Assembly: GCF_008806345.1 (NCBI RefSeq) | Contig: NZ_VZZJ01000006.1 | Span: 62,001-126,000, forward strand | From: Methylobacterium planeticum | GTDB lineage: Bacteria > Pseudomonadota > Alphaproteobacteria > Rhizobiales > Beijerinckiaceae | Direction: 5' to 3' | DNA: 64,000 bases | The notes under the pieces: model-generated | Databases searched by the model: none | Told to the model about the DNA's origin: nothing | What the model saw: only the letters and a program-made list of their open reading frames with translations | Translations under genes and position numbers: made by a program | Part shown: positions 54,721-62,444 of the stretch, one piece after another | How the letters are laid out: each line of letters starts with the position of its first letter | Position numbering within the stretch: position 1 is the first letter of the stretch

Positions 54721-56184
54721 TTAGGCCTCGCGCCCGATGCGGCTGTGCCGGCGGGACCACGCGAAGTAGATCACCAGGCCGATCCCGAGCCAGACGACCA
54801 GCCGCAGCCAGGTCTCCCCGTCGAGGGACACCATCATGGCGCCGCAGGCGAGGATCCCCAGGAGCGGCACCAGCGGGACGAGCGGAGTGCGGTACTCGCG
54901 TCTCGCGTCGGGTTGGGTCCGGCGCAGGATGATGACCCCGACGCAGACCAGCACGAAGGCCAGCAGGGTGCCGATGCTGGTCATGTGGCCGAGCTGGCTG
55001 ATCGGCAGGAAGCCCCCGAGCGCGCCCGTGAACACCATGAAGAACAGGTTCGAGCGGTAGGGCGTCTTCCAGGTCGGGTGGAGGCGCGAGAAGAACCCCG
55101 GCAGCAGCCGGTCCTGGGACATGGTGTAGAAGACCCGGCTCTGACCGAGCAGGAGCACCAGGATCACGGTCGAGAAGCCCGCGATGATGCCGAGCGTCAC
55201 GAGGGAGGTGAGCCAGGGGAAGGGCGTCTGCGCGATGGCGGTGTTCACCGGCGCGGCGTCGCCCCGCATGGCGTCGAACCGCACGAGGCCGGTCAGCACG
55301 CCGGCGAACAGGATGTAGATCACCGTGCAGATCGCGAGGGATCCGAGGATGCCGATCATCATGTTGCGCTGGGGATTCTTGGCCTCCTGCGCCGCGGTCG
55401 AGACCGCGTCGAACCCGATATAGGCGAAGAAGACCACGCCCGCGGCCCGCATGATCCCGCTCCAGCCGTACTCGCCGAAGGTGCCGGTGTTCTCGGGGAT
55501 GAAGGGCACGTAGTTCTGGCGCTTGATGTAGAAGACGCCGACGCCGATTACGATCGCCACCACCGCGAGCTTCACCGCCACGATGGCGGCGTTGACGCGG
55601 GCCGATTCCCGGATGCCGATCATCAGCAGGATCGAGGCGGCGCAGATGATGAAGATCGCCGGCAGGTTGACGAGGCCATGCGCCATCGTGCCGTCGGCGA
55701 GCTTGTAGGTCTCGAAGGGTGAGTGGACGAGGCTCGCCGGAAGGTCGATGCCGAATTCGTGCAGGAAGCGGGTCACGTATTTCGACCAGCTCACCGAGAC
55801 CGTGGCCGATCCGACCGCGTATTCGAGAACGAGGTCCCAGCCGATGATCCAGGCCACGAACTCGCCCATCGTGGCGTAGGTGTAGGTGTAGGCCGAGCCC
55901 GCGACCGGGATCATGCCGGCGAGCTCGCTGTAGCACATGCCCGCGAAGGCGCAGCCGAGCGCCGCGATGCCGAAGGAGATTACGACGGCGGGGCCCGCAT
56001 GCTCGGCCGCGGCGATTCCCGTGAGCGAGAACAGGCCGGCGCCGATCACGGCGCCGATGCCGAGGCCGATCAGGCTCCAGGGCCCAAGCGTGCGCTGAAG
56101 GGTGTGCTCGCCCGCCTCCGCGTCGGCGTTCAGCCGCTCGAGGGACTTCGTGCGCATCAGTTCGTTCGCGACGCCGGACGACAT
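54721..56184 (-). CDS. APC family amino acid permease
   Basis: This 487-residue transporter has about twelve to fourteen helices and matches the cationic amino acid transporter (CAT/YfnA-like) branch. Visible are the unwound TM1 motif GLGIGAVIGAGLFSLTG, GSAYTYTYATMGEFVAWIIG, and FFAYIGFDAVSTAAQEAKNP. It should import amino acids with protons. The ATG at 56184 gives the usual charged N-terminus with RTKSLERL. It is tail to tail with the MBL-fold gene and 133 bases downstream of the DJ-1/PfpI gene on the same strand. Confidence 0.92.
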   Translation of the reverse strand: MSSGVANELMRTKSLERLNADAEAGEHTLQRTLGPWSLIGLGIGAVIGAGLFSLTGIAAAEHAGPAVVISFGIAALGCAFAGMCYSELAGMIPVAGSAYTYTYATMGEFVAWIIGWDLVLEYAVGSATVSVSWSKYVTRFLHEFGIDLPASLVHSPFETYKLADGTMAHGLVNLPAIFIICAASILLMIGIRESARVNAAIVAVKLAVVAIVIGVGVFYIKRQNYVPFIPENTGTFGEYGWSGIMRAAGVVFFAYIGFDAVSTAAQEAKNPQRNMMIGILGSLAICTVIYILFAGVLTGLVRFDAMRGDAAPVNTAIAQTPFPWLTSLVTLGIIAGFSTVILVLLLGQSRVFYTMSQDRLLPGFFSRLHPTWKTPYRSNLFFMVFTGALGGFLPISQLGHMTSIGTLLAFVLVCVGVIILRRTQPDARREYRTPLVPLVPLLGILACGAMMVSLDGETWLRLVVWLGIGLVIYFAWSRRHSRIGREA

Positions 56185-56317
56185 GCTTCCATCCCGTGAT
56201 CTCGAAGGCAGGCGCCGACGCGTCCTCGTGGCCGTCACGGCTCCGTCATCCCTGAAGCTAGCAGAGAGCGCCGACCCGGCCAGCCCTCTGCAAGGAGCCG
56301 GCCAAGGATTCTTTTCA

Positions 56318-57097
56318 TCACCCGCGTATCGACAGGGCGGCGGCCCGCGATTGTTCGCTGAGGCGCTCGAGGATCGCGCGTGCCGCTTGCGTGATCTCGG
56401 CACCCGCTTCCTCCGGCGTGCCGGCGCGGAAGGGCGGCCGCGGCGCGTACTCGGCGACGAGTTGCGCGGTGCGGGCGTAGTCGGCGCCCCGCAGCCGGGC
56501 CGCGAGGGCGAGGCCGAGGTCGAGCCCCGCCGAGACGCCCGCGGCCGTGACGCGGTTGCGGTCGAACACCACCCGCTCGTCGACCGGCTGCGCCCCGAGG
56601 AGGGGCAGCACGCTCGCGCGCACACACCAGTGCGACGTCGCGCGGTATCCCTCGAGCAAACCGGCGGCGCCGAGGATCAGCGAGCCGGTGCAGACGCTCG
56701 CGACCCAGGCCGCCCGGGCCGCGCGGTCGCGCAGGAAGGCGCGGATCTCGGGATCCAGCATCTGCGCCGGGCTGCCCTCGCCGCCGGGCACGAACAGCAC
56801 GTCAAGGTCGCGCGGGGCCGCGTCCAGGCGCGACGTCGCCAGGAGGCTGATGCCGCTGTCGCTCGGAACGGGGCCAACGTCCTTGGCGACGAGGTGGAGG
56901 CTGCCGGGGGCGAGCCCGGCGAGGAGGGTCTGCGGTCCGACGAGATCGAGGGCGGTCATGCCCGGATAGAGCAGCATGGCGATCTGCACGGGCCGATCGG
57001 AGCGCGGTTCCGCGAGGGCGCAGGCCGGGCGGATCGCCGCGAGGCCGAGGCCTGCAAGCGCTGCGGCCGCGACGCCGCGCCGGTCCATCACGGCCAT
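56318..57097 (-). CDS. DJ-1/PfpI family protein, isonitrile hydratase-like
   Basis: The 259-residue product has an N-terminal signal with an RR pair (DRRGVAAAALAGLGLAAI), so it is probably exported by Tat or Sec. The DJ-1/PfpI domain follows, with the nucleophile elbow SVCTGSLILGAAGLLEGY (Cys136) and ATSHW, a pattern shared with isonitrile hydratase (InhA), which turns isonitriles into N-formamides. Export is unusual for InhA, so the substrate is uncertain. It lies 27 bases after the tenA-like gene. Confidence 0.82.
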   Translation of the reverse strand: MAVMDRRGVAAAALAGLGLAAIRPACALAEPRSDRPVQIAMLLYPGMTALDLVGPQTLLAGLAPGSLHLVAKDVGPVPSDSGISLLATSRLDAAPRDLDVLFVPGGEGSPAQMLDPEIRAFLRDRAARAAWVASVCTGSLILGAAGLLEGYRATSHWCVRASVLPLLGAQPVDERVVFDRNRVTAAGVSAGLDLGLALAARLRGADYARTAQLVAEYAPRPPFRAGTPEEAGAEITQAARAILERLSEQSRAAALSIRG

Positions 57098-57124
57098 GAC
57101 CTCACCTCGTCCTCCGGGTTCGGC

Positions 57125-57826
57125 TCAGAGCGGCCAAACCGCATCGCGGTAGGCGCCGTCCCAGAACATCCATTCGAGCCGGGTGGCGTGACTGTAGGCG
57201 CGGTGCATCCGGGCGCGCAGGGCCGGGGAGGCGCCGAGCGCGGCCATGTCGGTCGCGTCGATCATCGCCGCGACGGCGTCGGCGAAGTCCTCGCCCGCGT
57301 AGGTGTCGATCCAGGCCTGGTACGGATTTCCGGCCTTCGCCCGGGCGTGGATGTCGCGCCCGACCTCTGCGTAGATCCAGAAGCAGGGCAGAAGCGCACC
57401 GAGCACGACCTCGTAGGGCTCCGCGTAGGCGGTGGCGAGGAGGTAAGAGACATAGTGGTCGCAGGGTGGCGACAGGGGCGTCGCCGCGAAGGTCTCGGGT
57501 CCGATCCCGTAGTCGCGGAGGAAGCTCCCGTGGAGCGCCCGCTCCACCACGATGGCGGTCTCGGCGCCGCGGGCGAACTGCACGATGCGGTCGGGCTCCG
57601 GCGCCTTGGCGGCGGCGAGGCTGAGCGCCCGGCCGAAGCCAATCAGGTAATGCGCGTCCTGGACGATGTAGTGCCGGAAGCGCTCGCGGCTGAGGGTGCC
57701 GGCGGCGAGATCAGTGTTGAACGGCATCGTCCGGATGGCCTCGTAGGCCACGGCGTTGCGCGCCCAGGCCTCGTCGGAGAACCGCATCGTCTCGTCGGAG
57801 GATCCGGTTCCGGACATCGATCGCAT
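57125..57826 (-). CDS. tenA: TenA family protein (aminopyrimidine aminohydrolase type)
   Basis: The 233-residue all-helical protein resembles TenA/thiaminase II, which salvages thiamine pyrimidine by hydrolysing aminopyrimidines. Active-site candidates are Cys148 in LLPCFWIYAEVG, the Tyr/Asp of YIVQDAHYLIGFGRAL and Glu218 in RLEWMFWDGAY, all at normal family positions. Two ATGs (57826 and 57817) are possible; GAGGG sits two bases from the first and eleven from the second, so the second may be the one used. No other thiamine gene is in the window. It is followed by the DJ-1-like gene. Confidence 0.87.
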   Translation of the reverse strand: MRSMSGTGSSDETMRFSDEAWARNAVAYEAIRTMPFNTDLAAGTLSRERFRHYIVQDAHYLIGFGRALSLAAAKAPEPDRIVQFARGAETAIVVERALHGSFLRDYGIGPETFAATPLSPPCDHYVSYLLATAYAEPYEVVLGALLPCFWIYAEVGRDIHARAKAGNPYQAWIDTYAGEDFADAVAAMIDATDMAALGASPALRARMHRAYSHATRLEWMFWDGAYRDAVWPL

Positions 57827-57844
57827 TTCCCTCGAGGAGGAGCC

Positions 57845-58519
57845 TCAGCCCTGGCGCTGCGCCTGCGTGACCGCGACGTGGATGAGTTCGGCGAGGGTGC
57901 GCACGCCGAGCTTCTGACGCATCTGGGAGCAGGCGTTGGTGATGGTCTTGTAGCTCACCGACAGGTCGGCCGCGATGGCGCCGTAGGACTTGCCCTGCGC
58001 CAGCCGCGCCAGGATCTGCTGCTCGCGCGGGGTCAGCTGCGATTCCGGCGTGCGGCGCGCGTCCGTGCGCAGCATCGCCACCTCGGTGGCGAGGCGCCGG
58101 TCGAGATAGACCTCGCCCGCCCGCACCCGCTCGAAGGCCTCGAACAGCTCCCCCGAGGCGTGGTCCTTGAGGACGTAGCCGAGGGCGCCGGCCTCGAGGG
58201 CGCGAGAGACGATCACCGGATCGTTGTGCATGCTGAAGACCAGGATGCGGGTCTTCGGCTCGACCGCGCGCATGCGGCGGATGAGGCCGAGGCCGGCGAG
58301 GCCGCTGCCCTGGAAGGTGAGGTCGCAGACCACCACGGGCGGGCGCAGACGGTGGAACAGCCGGTAGCCGGCCACCACGCTCGTCGCCTCCGCGATCGTC
58401 TCGATGCCGGCATCCTCCAGCACGCGCCGGCAGCCCTGCAACACGATCGGATGGTCGTCGATGACGAGAACGGGGGTCCGGGACGTCGCGGCGGCCGTGT
58501 TCAACGCGATGGCGTTCAT
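57845..58519 (-). CDS. LuxR/NarL-type response regulator
   Basis: The 224-residue product has a receiver domain (acidic pocket Asp21-Asp22, phospho-acceptor Asp66 in VVVCDLTFQG, Lys in GYVLKDHASG) and a LuxR-type helix-turn-helix (about 155-215; LTPREQQILARLAQGKSYGA then YKTITNACSQMRQKLGV). Its ATG overlaps the stop of the kinase gene in ATGA, so the two form a coupled pair. Target genes are unknown; the tenA and DJ-1 genes immediately downstream on the same strand (18-base gap) may be in the same transcript. Confidence 0.93.
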   Translation of the reverse strand: MNAIALNTAAATSRTPVLVIDDHPIVLQGCRRVLEDAGIETIAEATSVVAGYRLFHRLRPPVVVCDLTFQGSGLAGLGLIRRMRAVEPKTRILVFSMHNDPVIVSRALEAGALGYVLKDHASGELFEAFERVRAGEVYLDRRLATEVAMLRTDARRTPESQLTPREQQILARLAQGKSYGAIAADLSVSYKTITNACSQMRQKLGVRTLAELIHVAVTQAQRQG

Positions 58520-59949
58520 GACGAAACGTTCTGCTGCATGTCGTCTCCCCGCTCGGGATCAAGCGGGATGCTGATCCGCACAACCGTGCCGGGCGCGGCG
58601 TTGTCAAGAGCAAACGTGCCGTCGAGGGCGCCGACGCGCTCCCGCATCCCGGAAATCCCGAGCCCGATCCCGTGCTCCGGCGCAAGACCGCTGCCGTCAT
58701 CGGCGACCGTGACCGAGAGGGCGGCCCCGTCAAGGTCGCGCACCTCCGCCCGGACGTGGCGTGCCGAACCGTGCCGGACGGCGTTCGTCATGCTCTCCTG
58801 GACGCAGCGGAACACCGTGAGGTCGACGAGATCTCCGTAGCCACGGGCGAGATCGTCGAACGTCCCGGTGAAGGCGGTTCCGGGATGGCGCCGGGTGAAA
58901 TCCCTGAGGAGGAGATTGAGGCAATCGGCCAGCGGAACCTGACCGAGGGCGTGCGGGCGCAGACGGTTCAGGAGGTCCCGGTTCAGGGTCTGCACCTGAT
59001 GGACGATCATCCCGATATCGGCGGCGCGCTGGGCGAGGCGCCCGCGGTCCGGCTCCCCGGCGCCCTGCGCGATCCGGGTCACCGAGGCGGCGTTGGCCTC
59101 GAGCGCGAAGAGGCAGGGACCGAACTCGTCGTGAAGCTCGAGCGCGGTGCGGCGGCGCTCGTCGTCCTGGGCCGTGAGGAGCTGGCGGTTGAGGCGGCCG
59201 TTCGCGGCGCGCGCCTCGGTCAAAGCCTCCGCAACCCGGTTGAAGCGCTCGGCGATGACGGCGATCTCGGGCGGGCCCTCCGCGTCGAGGCGGGCAGTGT
59301 AATCGTGCCGCTCGAGCTGCGTCAGGCCGTGCGCGAGGCGGCCGAGGGGGGCCAGAACGCGGCCGAAGGCGAGATAGAGCGCCGCCAGCATCGCCAGGTT
59401 GATGCCGAGCGTCGTCAGCGACAGCGCGACGGCGTAGCCCCAGACCTCGTCGATCTCGTCGAGGGGCTCGGTCGTGATCTGCGCGGTGCCGATGCGCGCC
59501 CCCCCCGCCACGATCGGCAGGACGTGGGTCTGGATCGTCGGGGCGATCAGCAGGGCGAACCAGCTCGGCGCGACGTGCTTGTCCGAGCGCAGGCGCGGCA
59601 CCGTGAGGCGCACGTCCTGTCCCTCCGCGTCGAGCACGGCGACCCTGACGTGGCGCAGGGCCTGGAAGCGCAGGTCGAGGGTGCGCAGCAGGCTCTCGCG
59701 GGAGGCGGTCTGCGACAGGCGGATCGTGTCGGCGACGAGCAGCTCGACGGTGGCGAGCGAGGCCCGCGTCTCGACCTTCACGGCCGAGCGCGCGTTCAAG
59801 ACGATGACGCCGCAGGAGACGAGGGCGGCGATCACGTCGATCGCCAGGACGACGACGAGCATCCGCGTGCGCGTCGACCATCCGGCCCAGCCGGGGGCGC
59901 GGCGGAACGCCGGCGGGATGGTCCGGGCCGGACCGGCTTCGTTCGTCAT
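58516..59949 (-). CDS. Sensor histidine kinase, HisKA_3 type
   Basis: The 477-residue membrane kinase has TM1 (about 29-51), a periplasmic sensor of about 115 residues, TM2 (about 172-196), HAMP, a HisKA_3 dimerisation domain with phospho-acceptor His273 in ALELHDEFGPCLFALEANA, and an HATPase_c domain with TNAVRHG and DDGSGLAPEHGIGLGISGM. HisKA_3 kinases pair with NarL-type regulators, as here. The ATG at 59949 leaves 254 bases to the divergent gene. The signal sensed is unknown. Confidence 0.92.
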   Translation of the reverse strand: MTNEAGPARTIPPAFRRAPGWAGWSTRTRMLVVVLAIDVIAALVSCGVIVLNARSAVKVETRASLATVELLVADTIRLSQTASRESLLRTLDLRFQALRHVRVAVLDAEGQDVRLTVPRLRSDKHVAPSWFALLIAPTIQTHVLPIVAGGARIGTAQITTEPLDEIDEVWGYAVALSLTTLGINLAMLAALYLAFGRVLAPLGRLAHGLTQLERHDYTARLDAEGPPEIAVIAERFNRVAEALTEARAANGRLNRQLLTAQDDERRRTALELHDEFGPCLFALEANAASVTRIAQGAGEPDRGRLAQRAADIGMIVHQVQTLNRDLLNRLRPHALGQVPLADCLNLLLRDFTRRHPGTAFTGTFDDLARGYGDLVDLTVFRCVQESMTNAVRHGSARHVRAEVRDLDGAALSVTVADDGSGLAPEHGIGLGISGMRERVGALDGTFALDNAAPGTVVRISIPLDPERGDDMQQNVSS

Positions 59950-60203
59950 CGGGTGGGGAAGGGGCCTCGGGAGCATGTTCGGCCGAATGGGCTGCCAGTT
60001 CCCCGCGCAGCCGAAAGTTGAATCGACGGGACAGAGCCCGTCCGGTGATCCGGGATCATCGACGGTGCTCGCGGATGCCGGCGCGGGACCGTGACAAAGC
60101 CCGAAGCTGATGTCCACGATCGAGACTGTCGCGGCCGCGCGGGTCCACAGGTGACCGGGTGCCCGACTTGAGCGACGGCCCCCGCGGGCGTAGCCACGGA
60201 CCG

Positions 60204-61220
60204 ATGTCCTTCGAGCCCGAGATCGGCGGCCTGATCCGGTCCGCCTTGGACGACCCCGAGACCGGCTGGACGCTCGGCGCATTCGGGGCGCTCGCGGCGT
60301 TCCGCTGGGCCGCGGACGAATGGCGCGCGCCCCTCGACGACGGTCGCCTCGGCCACGTGACCCCGCGCGGCGGCATCGGGCTCCGCCCCCGCGACGACCT
60401 CGTGCCCGTCGCCTACGAGACCGCCCTCGGGGCGGATTGGAGCCAGGCCGTCGCCCTCTGCCTGCCGGAAGCGGCCTGCGCCGGCCCGGGGCGGGTCGCC
60501 GTGACGGAGATCGGACCCGACAAGGACGCCCTTTGGGCGGAGGATCGCGATGCGCCGCTGTTCGATCTCGGACTGGGTCTCGGCCAAGCCGCAATGGCGG
60601 TGCGGGCGCGGGGGGCGGCGGCGCTGGAGCGCCTGCGCGCGGCCCACGGCGGGGGCTTCCTGGCGCCGGACGACCCGGCCCTGAACCCGGCCGCTCCGGG
60701 CGATCTCGCCTGGATCGTCTCCGGACCGCTCGGGCGGATCGAGGTCTTCGGCGATCCCTTCCGGGATCCGCTCGGCCCGCGCGTCTTTCTCGCTCCCCAC
60801 ATGCTGCGCCTGCGACGCACCCACGCCGCCACCGCGCCGATCCCGAGCGGGATCGTGCCCGTCGCGCATCTCCTGCCGCCCCATCCCGCCAAGACCGCCA
60901 TGGGCGATCCGGTCCCGTTCGATCCCGCACGCCACGCCGCCTTCGACGTGCTGCTGTCGCGCTGGGGGATCCCGCATGTGGTGGCCGCGAAGCGCCATGC
61001 GGGCGGCCTCGGCCCGCGGCCGGCGACGCCGCCGGACCGCTGGACCCGGGCGGCCGAGCGCGTGGCGCGTGCCCAAGCCGCGCATCGCGACGCGGCGCCA
61101 AGGCGCTCGAAAGATCGCCTCACGGTCCGTGATGGGACACCTGAAGTCTCTCCGAGATACGATCCCTTAATCGTCCGGGCTTTACAGAAAGGCTGTGAGT
61201 CAGCCGTTGATGATGACTGA
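60204..61220 (+). CDS. Hypothetical protein, 338 aa
   Basis: I do not recognise the family with confidence. The soluble-looking product has no signal peptide or membrane helix. Visible blocks are FGALAAFRWAADEWR, a Gly-rich AALERLRAAHGGGFLAPDDP, and LSRWGIPHVVAAKRHAGGLG near the C-terminus, then a charged tail. The frame is open from a GTG at 60159, but the ATG at 60204 (MSFEPEIGGLIRSALDDP) looks like a proper N-terminus. It is divergent from the two-component system. It reads as a conserved alphaproteobacterial cytoplasmic protein of unknown role. Confidence 0.7.
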   Translation: MSFEPEIGGLIRSALDDPETGWTLGAFGALAAFRWAADEWRAPLDDGRLGHVTPRGGIGLRPRDDLVPVAYETALGADWSQAVALCLPEAACAGPGRVAVTEIGPDKDALWAEDRDAPLFDLGLGLGQAAMAVRARGAAALERLRAAHGGGFLAPDDPALNPAAPGDLAWIVSGPLGRIEVFGDPFRDPLGPRVFLAPHMLRLRRTHAATAPIPSGIVPVAHLLPPHPAKTAMGDPVPFDPARHAAFDVLLSRWGIPHVVAAKRHAGGLGPRPATPPDRWTRAAERVARAQAAHRDAAPRRSKDRLTVRDGTPEVSPRYDPLIVRALQKGCESAVDDD

Positions 61221-61408
61221 AGCTGCGGCTGCGGACATCTTTGCGCCGCATTGTCATCATCACTTCGTCTACCGATAGCCTGTGCCGGTGGCGCCTTTGC
61301 CGCACCCGGGATCGGCCAAACGGTGCGCCGTCCCGCCCTCGGCGCTCCGGGACCGGCGAATGGGGGAGCCGGTCCTTCCTGGCACGTAGCGTTAAGAGAC
61401 CCCGCCCG

Positions 61409-62311
61409 ATGATGTCTATCGCGATCGACCCATCCGAGACTCGCCCGCAGACGAAGCCCGGGAAGCCCCCGTTCGGGCGTCTGCTGATCCTCGGCAGCCT
61501 CGGGATCGGCGGGATCGTGGGCCTGTCCGTCACCGCGAATGCGTTGCTCTCCGGCCTCGCCGGCCCGCCCCCGATGCCGGTCAGCCGCATCGCGGCGAAC
61601 TGGCCCGACCTGAAGGACGGCGTCCCCGATCTCGTGGCGCGTGGCCCCGCGCAGCCGATCGCGCTGCCGGCCGCGGATTCCGCGACGCTCGCGAAGATCG
61701 CCAGCGCCGACCCGGACGTGCCGCTGGTGATGACGCCGGCCACCGACAACGCCCTGCGCCCGAGCCTCGCGCCGCCCGCCGAAGCGCCGGCCGCCATGAC
61801 GCCGGCCGCCAAGGTGCCCTTCGCCAAGGTGCCCTCCGGCAAGTCGAACGCTGCGATCGCGGCAATGCCCGCGGCCAAGGGCTCGTCCTTCCCATCGCCG
61901 CCCCGCCGGCCGCCGATGATCGAGAATGCCGCGGTGATCGGACCGGGCCGCGACGCGCCGGTCCTCGGTCCGACCCGTACCGCCGCCCCGGTGGCCCCGC
62001 TGCGCGCCGAGACGGTGCGGGCGCGATCCGCCGAGAGCAGCTTCGCGGCCCTTCCGCCCGAGGCGGCCAGGCCCGCGTCGGAGCCCGCGAAGGCCGTCAA
62101 GGCGGTCGCGGCGAAGCCCAAGCCGGACCCCAAGGCCAAGCCCGCCGCGGTCGCCCAGGCCGCACCAGCGCAGGCTTTCGCGGAGCCAGAGCCCGAGACC
62201 ACCGAAGTGTTCGGCCTGAAGCTGCCCTCGCTGGCGCCGGCCGGACGCAAGATCCGCGAGAGCGTCGAGGCGCTCGGCGACGCGGTTCGGGGTATCCCGG
62301 AGAAGTTCTAG
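61409..62311 (+). CDS. Membrane-anchored Ala/Pro-rich hypothetical protein
   Basis: The 300-residue product has one N-terminal transmembrane helix (about residues 24-47, LLILGSLGIGGIVGLSVTAN). A periplasmic region of low complexity follows, rich in Ala, Pro and Lys (KVPFAKVPSGKS; AAKPKPDPKAKPAAVAQAAP), and then a short C-terminal helix (GRKIRESVEALGDAVRGIPE). No domain is recognised. It starts with two ATGs (61409, 61412). Such proteins often span the periplasm as linkers; the function is unknown. It converges on the helicase gene. Confidence 0.7.
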   Translation: MMSIAIDPSETRPQTKPGKPPFGRLLILGSLGIGGIVGLSVTANALLSGLAGPPPMPVSRIAANWPDLKDGVPDLVARGPAQPIALPAADSATLAKIASADPDVPLVMTPATDNALRPSLAPPAEAPAAMTPAAKVPFAKVPSGKSNAAIAAMPAAKGSSFPSPPRRPPMIENAAVIGPGRDAPVLGPTRTAAPVAPLRAETVRARSAESSFAALPPEAARPASEPAKAVKAVAAKPKPDPKAKPAAVAQAAPAQAFAEPEPETTEVFGLKLPSLAPAGRKIRESVEALGDAVRGIPEKF

Positions 62312-62444
62312 CGGGCCGCCGTCGGCGCTCCCCGCGCTCGGTCGGCCCGAGGGACCGCAGGCCGGATCCGCGCGCTCGGCCGCGTCCGGGCCTGACCAAA
62401 GTTCTGGTCCGGTCTCCGAAGGTCCGTATCGTTGATGGCCGGCG

